This document shows positions 1 through 7,988 of a stretch of 64,000 nt of DNA, in pieces. The stretch is from CAITWF01 sp038231575 (lineage in GTDB: Bacteria; Verrucomicrobiota; Verrucomicrobiia; Opitutales; Opitutaceae): assembly GCA_038231575.1 (NCBI GenBank), contig JBBRLB010000008.1:1-64000 (forward strand), given 5' to 3'. The position numbers and the translations under genes were made by a program. Numbering within the stretch: the stretch's first letter is position 1; each line of letters opens with the position of its first letter. Under the pieces are notes generated by a model. That model had not been told where the DNA came from. It saw only the letters and a program-made list of their open reading frames with translations, and made no database searches.

Positions 1-960
1 CGCGATTTCATCGTGGCGCTGCGCGGATTTCTGCCGACGGGCGAATACGTGGAGTGGGGGACGGCGACGAAAAAATTTTCCGCCGGCTTCAACATGCGTG
101 ATCTCTGGATCGGCAGCGAAGGCCTGCTCGGCGTGGTGACGGGCGCCGTGCTGAAATTGATTCCGCAGCCGGCGGAGCGTTTCACGCTGCTGACGTCCTA
201 TCGCGATGAGGCGCATGCGTTGCGCTCGGCGCTCGCGCTCTTTCGTTCGCGCCTGCAGCCGGCGATCTGTGAATTTCTCGATCGCGAGAGCGTGCTGTGT
301 GCGGAGCGTGCACTGCAGACGACGATCTTTCCGGGACAGGCCGGGCGGCCGGTGATTTTGTTGGAGCTGGCCGGATCGAAACTCGAAGTGCGAGAGCAGA
401 GCGTCGCGCTCCGGGCGTGGGCGAAGACCCACGCGAGCGGTCATCGCGTGGCGCGCACGCGCGCTGAGGCGGAGCAGCTCTGGGCGGTGCGCCGCAAATG
501 CTCGGGCGCGATGTTTGAACTCGGGGACGCGAAGCTGAACGAGGACGTCGTGCTGCCAATGCGCAGCTACGGGAAGTTTGCGCAGTTTTTGGCGCGCCTG
601 AAACGCGAGTCGGGTCTGCACGTGCCGACGTTTGGCCATCTCGCCGACGGCAATCTCCACGTGAACATCATGTATCACCGCGCCGATCCGAAGGAAACGC
701 GCGCCGCGGAAAAAGCGGTGCAGCGGCTGATGGAAACCGTCGTCGCGCTCGGCGGCGCGATTTCCGGCGAGCACGGGATCGGACTCGCGAAGACACCGTT
801 CCTCCGCATCCAGCATTCGCCCGCCCAAGTGCGCGCGATGCAGGCGGTGAAGCGCGCACTCGATCCGCGCGGCGTGTTGAATCCGGGAAAAATGTTCAAC
901 GTCTTCCACGTGTGGAAACACCCGCGCATGGACGTGCATCTGCCGTGGGATCATAAGTGA
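1..960 (+). CDS. FAD-linked oxidase, glycolate oxidase GlcD type (5' truncated)
   Basis: The reading frame is open from base 1, so the N-terminal FAD-binding half lies outside the window; about 319 residues remain. These match the C-terminal part of the GlcD / D-lactate dehydrogenase family of flavoproteins, which oxidise 2-hydroxy acids. Visible marks are the end of the FAD-binding domain (GSEGLLGVVT near residue 40), the HLADGNLHVN motif near 215-225, the GEHGIG motif near 260, and the typical ending LDPRGVLNPGKMF. The exact substrate (glycolate, lactate or another hydroxy acid) cannot be told from this part. A hairpin follows the stop codon directly. The family call is firm; the gene name is left open. 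Confidence 0.9.
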   Translation, partial: RDFIVALRGFLPTGEYVEWGTATKKFSAGFNMRDLWIGSEGLLGVVTGAVLKLIPQPAERFTLLTSYRDEAHALRSALALFRSRLQPAICEFLDRESVLCAERALQTTIFPGQAGRPVILLELAGSKLEVREQSVALRAWAKTHASGHRVARTRAEAEQLWAVRRKCSGAMFELGDAKLNEDVVLPMRSYGKFAQFLARLKRESGLHVPTFGHLADGNLHVNIMYHRADPKETRAAEKAVQRLMETVVALGGAISGEHGIGLAKTPFLRIQHSPAQVRAMQAVKRALDPRGVLNPGKMFNVFHVWKHPRMDVHLPWDHK

Positions 961-979
961 GCACCCGACTCCGGTGCTC
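959..979 (+). terminator. Hairpin directly after the flavoprotein gene
   Basis: GAGCACC and GGTGCTC form a perfect 7-bp stem with a 7-nt loop that starts within the stop codon of the upstream gene. Only a weak T-containing stretch (ATTCCTT) follows, so this is a candidate terminator rather than a certain one. Confidence 0.4.
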
Positions 980-986
980 ATTCCTT

Positions 987-1014
987 CGCTGAGCCTCAGG
1001 ACAGGCTCTGAGCG
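987..1014. repeat. Short palindromic intergenic repeat
   Basis: CGCT-GAGCCT and AGGCTC-TG-AGCG face each other around a 6-nt loop, giving an imperfect hairpin. The motif resembles the dispersed CTTCGCTGAGC...GCTCTGAGCGAG elements seen between genes in many bacteria. A related motif lies upstream of trpB (37851-37882). Confidence 0.45.
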
Positions 1015-1053
1015 AGACAACGCGACGAACGATCCCTTTTCGGATTCCAGCCG

Positions 1054-1091
1054 CCACCCGGACACGCCCACCGCCGCCTGTCCGTGGGCAC
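1054..1091. repeat. CGGACA/TGTCCG palindromic repeat, copy 1
   Basis: CGGACA (1059-1064) and TGTCCG (1079-1084) are inverted around 14 nt, with partial pairing outside them. The same arrangement occurs at 1971-1997 and 4478-4504. This copy lies 96 nt before the ATG of the next gene, against 81 nt to the ATG in the other two copies. Confidence 0.5.
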
Positions 1092-1154
1092 CGGCCGGTG
1101 GATTTGGGACAGTGCGACTCGACAGGCGCACGCGCGACTGCGAAAACCAGACCG

Positions 1155-1877
1155 ATGCTCTCACCCACCCCCGCACCGCTTCCGGAGTTCACGCCGGAAC
1201 GCTTCGCCGACCGGCTGGCGGAGGCGGTGGCGCTGAGCAAGTCACCGGAGAAATTTCAGGAGTTTCCGCGCTGGACGCAGAAGGTGATGCTCATCCTCAA
1301 GGACCAGCTCGTGCCGCCGGAATTCGCTTCGATGCTGTCCGCGGACCGCGCAATTTTTGGCGAAGGCGTGTGCGTGGCGTGGGTCGCGCACGCGCGCGAT
1401 ATCATCCGGCAACCGGATTCGAACGAGGGCAAGTTTGCGCGCAAGGTGGCGGAGCGGCTCACCACCACGAGCGCGCGCCAGACCGTCGTCGCCCAAATGG
1501 AAACGGGTGCGATCGCGGCGTCGCCGGATTTTCAAAGGCACGTGCTGGGCCGGTTGTTCTCCGCGGATGCCGCCGAGCGGCGCGCGTTCACCGAGGGTCT
1601 CGCCGCGGGGAATCGTGTGCGTGAACTTTTTGATCAACAGGCGGCGCGCAACACGACGGATGCGACGAGCATTTACCTGCTGTTGTGGCTCTACTGGCCG
1701 GAGATCTCCGAACTCGGCAGCGTGGGCGAGGCGGCGCATGTGCTCGAGCGGCTGTTCGGTTCGAATAGCAACGTCGCCGGGCGTCACTGGGAAGAACGCT
1801 TCCGCAAACTCGCGAACCGGATTGGACTGAGTTTTCGCGCGAAACAGAAACGCGGACGAAAAATCGCCCGCGGGTAG
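1155..1877 (+). CDS. Conserved hypothetical protein, 240 aa
   Basis: I do not recognise this protein. Starting from the ATG at 1155 it is soluble, with no signal peptide or membrane segment. It begins with a proline-rich stretch (PTPAPLPEF), continues as a mostly helical, acidic-to-neutral body, and ends in a strongly basic tail (residues about 225-240, rich in R and K). The open frame extends upstream to 1098, but the upstream residues look like translated intergenic repeat, so the ATG is preferred. The gene stands alone between a flavoprotein gene and an esterase gene. Codon use resembles its neighbours, so it is probably a real gene of unknown role. Confidence 0.65.
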   Translation: MLSPTPAPLPEFTPERFADRLAEAVALSKSPEKFQEFPRWTQKVMLILKDQLVPPEFASMLSADRAIFGEGVCVAWVAHARDIIRQPDSNEGKFARKVAERLTTTSARQTVVAQMETGAIAASPDFQRHVLGRLFSADAAERRAFTEGLAAGNRVRELFDQQAARNTTDATSIYLLLWLYWPEISELGSVGEAAHVLERLFGSNSNVAGRHWEERFRKLANRIGLSFRAKQKRGRKIARG

Positions 1878-2257
1878 GTCAGGTCCGCGGCCTGGCCGGT
1901 TCGGTGCGGCGGATGTTTGCGTGGGAAATGGGAGCAGATTGAAGGCGCGGCCTGTTACGATCTTTTACCACGGACATGGGCGAGCCACGCCTGTCCGGGC
2001 TTGGGTCCTGTCCGTTAACGACGGCGGAAAATTCTGCGACCATGCGGCGCCATGAAAACATCTGCGACCTGCATCGGGCTCCTCCGCTCCAAAATTATTC
2101 CACGTCCGCGGTGGCGCTGGCGGTGCCGATCGCCGCCTGGCGCGACTGACTGGCCGGCGTGCCGCCGCCTCGCTTCGGGGTCATGAAGGCCCTTGCGCTT
2201 GTTACCCCCGATTTTTCACCCCGCTCGGTTTCGAACGCTTCAAGAAATTTTCTGCCC
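1878..2257. other. 380-bp intergenic region with a repeat copy and a 44-codon frame
   Basis: The region holds palindromic copy 2 (1971-1997) within a longer segment (1971-2058) that is repeated at 4478-4565. From the ATG at 2052 runs a 44-codon frame rich in Arg and Trp that ends at 2186. That frame overlaps an ATG at 2183 which is in frame with the esterase. It looks like chance or a remnant rather than a gene. No RNA gene is visible. Confidence 0.4.
1971..2058 (+). repeat. 88-bp repeated segment, copy A
   Basis: Aligned base for base, without gaps, to 4478-4565, this segment matches at 58 of 88 positions by hand count. It begins with a CGGACA...TGTCCG palindrome, contains CCGTTA and TGCGA blocks in register, and ends with GCCATGAAAA. 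It may be a mobile or duplicated upstream region, or a repeat whose end happens to carry a start codon. Confidence 0.6.
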
Positions 2258-4321
2258 GTGAAATCACTTTCCCCCAATTCCACCCGGCGCGTCACCGCTT
2301 ATCTCACCTACGCCGCCTTGGCGCTCGTGCTCTTGACTGATCCGCTTGGTTCCATTGCGAGGGCGGCCGACGCACCGGTGACGGCGACCACGGCTGGCAA
2401 AGTGCGTGGCTACCTCGACGGTGACATCAACGCCTTCAAGGGAATTCCTTATGGCGCCGACACCTCGAAGCGCCGCTTCCAGGCTCCGGTGCCACCGGAA
2501 CCGTGGAGCGAGGTGCGCGACGCGACTGATTTTGCGCACATGGCGCCGCAACCCGCGGGCTCAACCACGCGCTCGTTTTCGCACGGCTACGTGCCGCAGG
2601 GCGAAGACTGCCTGAATCTCAATCTCTGGACACCGGCGCTACGCGACGGACACAAGCGGCCGGTCTTCGTTTATATCCACGGTGGCGGCTACGATAGTCT
2701 CTCGGCGAACCAACTCGACGGCGCGGGGCTCAGCCGGCGAGGCGATGCTGTGGTGATCGGCGTGAATCACCGGCTGAACGGTTTTGGCTATCTTTATCTC
2801 GGCGACCTCGGCGGTCCGGAAGATGCGGATTCGGGCAACGCGGGCCAGCTCGACCTCGTGCTCGCGCTGAAATGGATTCACGCCAACGTCGCCGAGTTCG
2901 GCGGCGATCCGGGCTGCGTCACGATCTTCGGCGAGTCGGGCGGCGGGGCGAAGTGTGCGATCCTCATGGCGATGCCGGCGGCGCACGGATTGTTTCACCG
3001 CGTCTGGGCCATCAGCGGCGCGGGCCTCAACGGCGTGCCGCGCGAACAGGCAATGCTCACCGCGCGCGCCGTGCTCAAGGCCCTGAAGCTCACCCCGGAG
3101 CGGATCAACGAAATCAAAACGGTTCCGTTGGAGCGGCTCGTGCAGGCGATGGGCGGCAAAGGCTGGGCGCCGGTCGTCGACGGCGGCGCGCTGCCGCGCA
3201 ATCCGTTTCTGCCGGATGCGTCGCCGCTCTCGGCGGACATTCCCATGGTGATTGGCAGCACGCGCGACGAGATGACGAGCTTCCTGGAGAAAACGCCGGC
3301 GTTCACCGATCTGACGTGGGACACGCTGGCCGATGCGTTGAAGGTGACGAAGCAATTCGTGTTTGATCCGAAGCCGGCAAAAATCGTGGCCGAGTATCGC
3401 GCGCTCTATCCGGACTATTCGCCGCGGGAAGTTTACTTCGCGGCCATCACGGCGTCGGGCTTGTGGAAGACTGTGATCGTCGAATCGGAGCAGCGGGCGA
3501 TTCAGGGTGGGCCAACATGGTCGTATATCGTGAACTGGCCAAGTCGCGGCAAAGCCGTGCACGCGATCGAACTCTGGCTCGTGACGAACTATCCCGCCGG
3601 CAACTGGCGGACCAAGGCTGAGTCCAGCGCCCAGCCGATGGCCGATGTGATGAGTGAATCGTTTCTCGCGTTTGGTCGCACCGGCAACCCCAGCACGCCG
3701 GCGCTGCCGAACTGGCCGCAGTTTGACGTCGATCGCCGGCCGACGATGATCTTCGACCTCCCGCCGCGCATGGAAGACGATCCGCGCGGAGGGGAACGGA
3801 AACTTTTTGCCGCTCGCTCGTCCGCGTCGGGTGCTGGAGTGGCGACCGCCGGCAAGTCGTCTGCGATGGCCGCCGAGGGGAGTGCGCGTTACGAAAAGAT
3901 GAAACCGTTTGTGGGCGTCTGGTCGGCTGCGCTCGCGCCGGACATGAATGGAAATCCGATGCGACTCGAAATCCGCATCGCGTGGGCGGAAAACGGGGAG
4001 GGGCAGCGCTTCGATTACTGGATGGTCAAGGGCAGTCAGCGTGCGCCGCAGGGCAGCGGGATGTATGCATGGAGCCCGGCGAAGAAACAGTTCGTTTTCC
4101 TCGAAACGCTCGCCGACGGCAGTTTGCTTGAGGGCACCGCAAATGTGGAGGGCAACGTGCTCGGTTATGAGTTCACGATCACGGAACTCACCGGCGCGGT
4201 GAAAAGCGCGCGCAATCACTTCACGAAAATCGGCGCCGATGCGATCACCGGCGAGAGTTTTTTGCGCAAGGACGGCGAGTGGATAAAAACGTCTGAGATG
4301 CACTTCGACCGCCAGCCCTAG
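2258..4321 (+). CDS. Secreted type B carboxylesterase with extra C-terminal domain
   Basis: This is an alpha/beta-hydrolase of the carboxylesterase type B family, which cleaves carboxylic esters. It shows the EDCLNLNLW motif and the nucleophile elbow GESGGG (Ser codon at 2936). From the GTG at 2258 it has a good signal peptide: a basic start, a hydrophobic stretch VTAYLTYAALALVLL, and cleavage near ARAADA. An ATG at 2183 in the same frame would add 25 residues ahead of the signal, so I prefer the GTG, without certainty. The esterase part ends near residue 525. After a short Ala/Ser linker come about 140 residues of predicted beta structure (ARYEKMKPFVGVWSA onward) that resemble lipocalin-like DUF1579 domains and are not normal for the family. 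It is probably periplasmic or secreted. Confidence 0.88.
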   Translation: MKSLSPNSTRRVTAYLTYAALALVLLTDPLGSIARAADAPVTATTAGKVRGYLDGDINAFKGIPYGADTSKRRFQAPVPPEPWSEVRDATDFAHMAPQPAGSTTRSFSHGYVPQGEDCLNLNLWTPALRDGHKRPVFVYIHGGGYDSLSANQLDGAGLSRRGDAVVIGVNHRLNGFGYLYLGDLGGPEDADSGNAGQLDLVLALKWIHANVAEFGGDPGCVTIFGESGGGAKCAILMAMPAAHGLFHRVWAISGAGLNGVPREQAMLTARAVLKALKLTPERINEIKTVPLERLVQAMGGKGWAPVVDGGALPRNPFLPDASPLSADIPMVIGSTRDEMTSFLEKTPAFTDLTWDTLADALKVTKQFVFDPKPAKIVAEYRALYPDYSPREVYFAAITASGLWKTVIVESEQRAIQGGPTWSYIVNWPSRGKAVHAIELWLVTNYPAGNWRTKAESSAQPMADVMSESFLAFGRTGNPSTPALPNWPQFDVDRRPTMIFDLPPRMEDDPRGGERKLFAARSSASGAGVATAGKSSAMAAEGSARYEKMKPFVGVWSAALAPDMNGNPMRLEIRIAWAENGEGQRFDYWMVKGSQRAPQGSGMYAWSPAKKQFVFLETLADGSLLEGTANVEGNVLGYEFTITELTGAVKSARNHFTKIGADAITGESFLRKDGEWIKTSEMHFDRQP

Positions 4322-4477
4322 TCCGGGTAAGATGAAAAGAACGCCGCTGCGCCGGAGTTTCCGCAGCATGTGCGAGCCGAATCAGGCTGAGCTTGCGCGC
4401 GAAACGAAAATATATGCGGAAGAGCGCAGGTGAATACGTCCGTTCGGAGACCGGACCTACTCCAAGCGATCGCGCCG

Positions 4478-4565
4478 CGGACGGCTTCGCGCCACGCCTG
4501 TCCGAGGGGACGGGGTGACCGTTAGCAGTGGCGCGCGCTTGTGCGAAACTGCGTCGCCATGAAAA
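4478..4565 (+). repeat. 88-bp repeated segment, copy B
   Basis: This is the partner of 1971-2058, of identical length and in register. The palindrome CGGAC...GTCCG (4478-4504) comes first, CCGTTA and TGCGA blocks follow, and it ends GCCATGAAAA. No credible gene follows its ATG, which argues that the segment is a repeat and not a conserved promoter. Confidence 0.6.
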
Positions 4566-4648
4566 ATCCAAGCAAGGGAAACGGCGTCAGCACCTCACGA
4601 TTTCTCTCCTGCTTCGGCGGGCGATTCCACTGCCGGTCGCCGCCCACC

Positions 4649-4670
4649 CGCGGCGGCGGCCGCCGCCGCG
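4649..4670. terminator. 22-nt perfect GC palindrome downstream of the exporter gene
   Basis: The sequence CGCGGCGGCGG followed by its exact reverse complement sits 16 bp beyond the stop codon of the minus-strand exporter gene, between converging genes. It could end transcripts from both sides, but there is no T-tract, so the role is inferred from position only. Confidence 0.3.
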
Positions 4671-4686
4671 CAGATGCCCGCGCTGG

Positions 4687-6162
4687 TCACGCCTCCGCCG
4701 CGGCCTCGCCCGCCGCGTTCGAGCGGCGGCGGTTGCTCACATTGTCGCCGTCGGTGGCGGTGAGGCGCCAGAACATCAGGGAAGACAACACGGTAAACGT
4801 CCCCATCGCGAGAAACGCCTTGTGCAGTGCCGGGATCGTTTGGGCGGGTGCGGTTTGATCGATGTGGCCGAGGAACCACGCGGCGAGCAGGGAAGCCGTC
4901 GCGACGCCGAAGCTGAGCGACATCTGCATCGACGTGCTGGAGAGACTGCTGGCCTTGGACGCGTCCTTGTCGGCGACGTCGGCGAAGGTGAGCGTGTTCA
5001 TGCTCGTGAATTGCAGCGAGGCGAAGAAACCCTGCGTGAAACTCAGCGCGAGGATCGCGGCGAGCGGGGAACCCGGGCCGATTTGGGTGAAGAGCATGAT
5101 GTTGAGGCCGAGCAAAACGGTGTTCGAGATTAGCACGCGCCGGTGGCCGAAGCGGGCGAGGAGCGACTTGCTGCACACCTTCATCGCGATGGCGGCAATC
5201 GCTTGGGGCATCATGACGAGCCCGGCTTGCCACGCCGGATAGCCGAGTCCGAGTTGATAAAGCAGCGGCAGGAGAAACGGCATGCCGCCGATGCCGAGCC
5301 GCGTGAAAAATCCGCCGGCGACGGAAATCGAAAACGTGCGAATGCGAAACATCCCCAGGTCGAGCACGGGCGCAGCGGTTTGTTGCGCGTGCCAGCCGTA
5401 GACGGCGAGCAAGACGATGGCGCCGGCGAGCATGAAGCCGATGGCATCGAGGGGTAGCGAGTGTTCGCCGAACACTTCGAGCACGTAGGAGAGCAGCGCG
5501 ATGCCGGTGCCGAAGAGCAGGAAGCCGAGCCGGTCGAGTTTCGGCGCGTGCTCGTCGCGGAAGTCGGGCATGTAGCGTCCCACCATCCAGAATCCGGCGA
5601 GGCCGAACGGCAGATTGAGAAAAAAGATCACGCGCCAGTGCGACCAGTGCACAATGAGTCCGCCGACGAAGGGCCCGAGCAGGGGACCGATCAGCGCGGG
5701 AATGATGACGTAGTTCATTGCCGTGAGCAGTTCCGAGCGCGGGAAGGTGCGCACCATCGCGAGGCGGCCGACGGGCGTCATCATCGCGCCGCCAATGCCC
5801 TGGAGAATGCGCGCGGCGACGAGGAAAGGGACGTTGGGCGCGATGCCGCAAAGCAGCGAGCCGAGCATGAACAATGCGATCGCGAGCTTGAAGACCTGCC
5901 GCGTGCCGAAGCGATCCGCCATCCAGCCACTGATCGGAATAAAGACGGCGAGGCTCAGCGTGTAGCTCGTGAGCACGCCCTTCAGACTGAGCGGCGCGAC
6001 GTGGAGGCTCGCGGACATCGTGGGCACAGCGGTGTTCACGATCGTCGCGTCGAGGTGCTCCATGAACAACGCGACCGCGACGAGCCACGGCATGTAGCGT
6101 TTGGTGCGCGCGAGATCCTCGGCCGCGGTGGTAGCGGAGAGGACGGCGGCGGTGGACGACAT
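4687..6162 (-). CDS. MFS drug exporter, DHA2 (EmrB/QacA) family
   Basis: This 491-residue inner-membrane protein has about 14 hydrophobic segments, the number expected for proton-driven DHA2 exporters. The diagnostic first-helix motif LDATIVNTAVP is present near residue 35, followed by GWMADRFGTRQVF (the MFS loop 2-3 motif) and ARILQGIGGAMMTPVGRL. The start at 6162 is chosen because residues from there (MSSTAAVLSATT) lead directly into helix 1, whereas the longer frame adds translated intergenic sequence. It is not accompanied by an EmrA-type membrane fusion protein or a TetR regulator, so a local efflux operon is not evident. The substrate is unknown. Confidence 0.9.
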   Translation of the reverse strand: MSSTAAVLSATTAAEDLARTKRYMPWLVAVALFMEHLDATIVNTAVPTMSASLHVAPLSLKGVLTSYTLSLAVFIPISGWMADRFGTRQVFKLAIALFMLGSLLCGIAPNVPFLVAARILQGIGGAMMTPVGRLAMVRTFPRSELLTAMNYVIIPALIGPLLGPFVGGLIVHWSHWRVIFFLNLPFGLAGFWMVGRYMPDFRDEHAPKLDRLGFLLFGTGIALLSYVLEVFGEHSLPLDAIGFMLAGAIVLLAVYGWHAQQTAAPVLDLGMFRIRTFSISVAGGFFTRLGIGGMPFLLPLLYQLGLGYPAWQAGLVMMPQAIAAIAMKVCSKSLLARFGHRRVLISNTVLLGLNIMLFTQIGPGSPLAAILALSFTQGFFASLQFTSMNTLTFADVADKDASKASSLSSTSMQMSLSFGVATASLLAAWFLGHIDQTAPAQTIPALHKAFLAMGTFTVLSSLMFWRLTATDGDNVSNRRRSNAAGEAAAEA

Positions 6163-6302
6163 GGCACTACGGCTACGCGAACCACCCGGGCTGGCAATCG
6201 GGCGGCACGAAGATGAAGCGTATATTATGCGGACATGGCCCCAAGCAGAAGCGCAGGTATTCACCGCTCGACGCTTTTGTCGGGCGCGGGCAGAACCAAA
6301 TC

Positions 6303-7285
6303 ATGAATTGCCCCTTTCGCGGTTGGTTAGCTTTGAGTGTGATCGCCATCCTCGGGACTGACAGCCATGCCGCCGAAAAAATCGTGAAGCCCGGCGTGAA
6401 AGAGGTGCAGGTGCCGATGACCGACCTTACGCCCACCGCGACGTTTGAACTCGGGGGCAATCCGGACTGGATGGCGGTGAGCGACGACGCGATGTGGATT
6501 TCCGTTTCGCGACAGAAGGCGGTCTATCGCATCGATGTTGCGGCGAACAAAGTCGCTGCGAAGGTGGAGTTTTCCGGCAAGCCGGGTTCCGGGCTCGCCC
6601 TCGGCTTCGGCAGCCTATGGTGCCGCTCGAAGGGGAAAAAGAAACGCCGGCGACGCTCGCGCGTGTCGATGCGGCGACGAACCGGATCATTACCTTTCTT
6701 GCGGCCGGCCCCGCCGACTCTGAAGGAGGCATCACGACAAGCGACGACAGCGTGTGGTTGATCACAGACCAAGCCGGCACTCTCTCGCGCATCGATCCGG
6801 CGACGAACACGGTGCGCCAAAAAATTTCCGTGCCGGCGGGATCATTTAATCCCCTTTATGCGGATGGGATCGTATGGGTCACGGGTAATGCATCGAACGA
6901 GCTGACGGCGGTCGACGCCAAATCGGGCGAGGTGCTCGGCTCGATCCCGGTCGGACCGAAGCCGCGGTTTCTGACGGCGGGCGCGGGCAGCATCTGGACG
7001 CTGAATCAGGGCGATGGGAGCGTGACCCGCGTCGACATGAAAACGCGCCGCGTCATTGCCACGATCGTCGCTGGCATCCCGGGCGGTGGGGGAGAAATTT
7101 GTTTCGGCGCGGGTGCGGTGTGGGCCACAGTGATCGATATTCCGCTGACGCGGATTGATGCGACGTCGAACGCCGTTACGCGCCAATGGACGGGAGTCGG
7201 TGGCGACGCGGTGCGCGTCGGGCACGGTTCGATCTGGCTGACGGACATCAAGCATGGGCTGCTGTGGCGCGAGCCAGTGCCGTAA
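6303..7285 (+). pseudogene. YncE/Vgb-like beta-propeller protein, frameshifted
   Basis: The first part from the ATG at 6303 has a signal peptide (MNCPFRGWLALSVIAILG) and propeller repeats up to GLALGFGSLW. The frame then breaks. The next frame continues directly with VPLEGEKETPATLARVDAAT and runs to 7285. One missing G at 6620/6621 (TGG-TGCCG where TGG-GTG-CCG would restore LWVPLEG) explains the break. The joined product is about 327 residues of repeating blades with the pattern W-(I/V)...N..RIDA.TN, as in secreted YncE/virginiamycin B lyase-like propellers. No enzymatic residues can be assigned. Either a young pseudogene or a homopolymer sequencing error would fit. Confidence 0.75.
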
Positions 7286-7307
7286 ACCGCCGTCGCGAAG
7301 CCGCCGA

Positions 7308-7988
7308 CTATCTTGCCGGCGCAGCCCAGCCCGGACCGTTGCCGCTCCAGGTCTGCTTCGCGATCGGGATGTAGCCGGCTTCGCTAAATACATTCAGTCG
7401 CGTGCTGCCGTCCGAGCGAATCGTGATTACGGTGAGCGAGGCGTTGGCGATTTCCATGCGCGACCACTGCTGGAGATCAACTCCGAGCGCTTTGCAGACG
7501 AACCAGCGGATGACGTTGCCGTGGCAGACGAGAACGTCATGCGTCGCTGCGCCCGGAGTGGGGACGGCGAAATGCGCCCAAGCTTGCTGCAACTGAGCCT
7601 CGGCGCCGGCGTCGACCATCGTCGCCGCTACCCCCGTGCCGGGTGGCGTGCACTCATTCAGGAGCGCATCGCGGCCGCAGGTTGCTCCGAGCTTCGCGGC
7701 GATGATGTCGCCGGTTTCGCGGGCGCGCGTGAACTGGCTGCTCGTGATCGAATTGAATTTCACGGGCAGGGCCGCGAGCCGGTCGGCGACAAACGCGGCT
7801 TGCTCGCGGCCGAGGGCGTTGAGCGCGTTGGCGATCTTGTCGTCGGCCTTCTCCACGAGGTCATACATGCCATGCCGCACGAGATAAATCGTGTGCGAGG
7901 CCGTGCCACTGTCGGCGGAGCGAACCGAAGCGACTGGCGCGATGACGAGCAACGCGATCGCGCAGAGGAGCCGGCGACGCGAAATCAT
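7308..7988 (-). CDS. Exported histidine phosphatase family protein
   Basis: This 226-residue protein has a signal peptide (RRRLLCAIALLVIAPVASV) followed by the phosphohistidine signature YLVRHGMYD near residues 35-42. The arginine of SSQFTRARETGD and the second catalytic histidine of LVCHGNVIRW complete the branch 1 histidine phosphatase core (phosphoglycerate mutase-like, SixA/PhoE group). It probably hydrolyses a phosphoester outside the cytoplasm; the substrate is unknown. The start ATG at 7988 overlaps the stop of the upstream hydrolase gene by 4 bp (ATGA), which indicates translational coupling. The gene converges on the propeller gene with a 22-bp gap. Confidence 0.88.
   Translation of the reverse strand: MISRRRLLCAIALLVIAPVASVRSADSGTASHTIYLVRHGMYDLVEKADDKIANALNALGREQAAFVADRLAALPVKFNSITSSQFTRARETGDIIAAKLGATCGRDALLNECTPPGTGVAATMVDAGAEAQLQQAWAHFAVPTPGAATHDVLVCHGNVIRWFVCKALGVDLQQWSRMEIANASLTVITIRSDGSTRLNVFSEAGYIPIAKQTWSGNGPGWAAPAR

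Larger units (their letters stand above)
4322..4686. other. 365-bp intergenic region between convergent genes
   Basis: Between the esterase and the exporter stop codons lie the second copy of the 88-bp repeat (4478-4565) and a 22-nt perfect GC palindrome (4649-4670). A frame from the ATG at 4559 continues antisense into the exporter gene and looks spurious. I see no gene here. Confidence 0.5.

Noticed and set aside
2639..4369. 576-codon open frame antisense to the carboxylesterase
   Set aside because: The sense strand encodes an unmistakable esterase with active-site motifs; the antisense product is Arg/His-rich with no domain.
4541..4858. Plus-strand frame starting at the ATG of the second 88-bp repeat
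   Set aside because: It runs antisense into the exporter gene and is rich in Arg and Gly; no sign of selection for protein.
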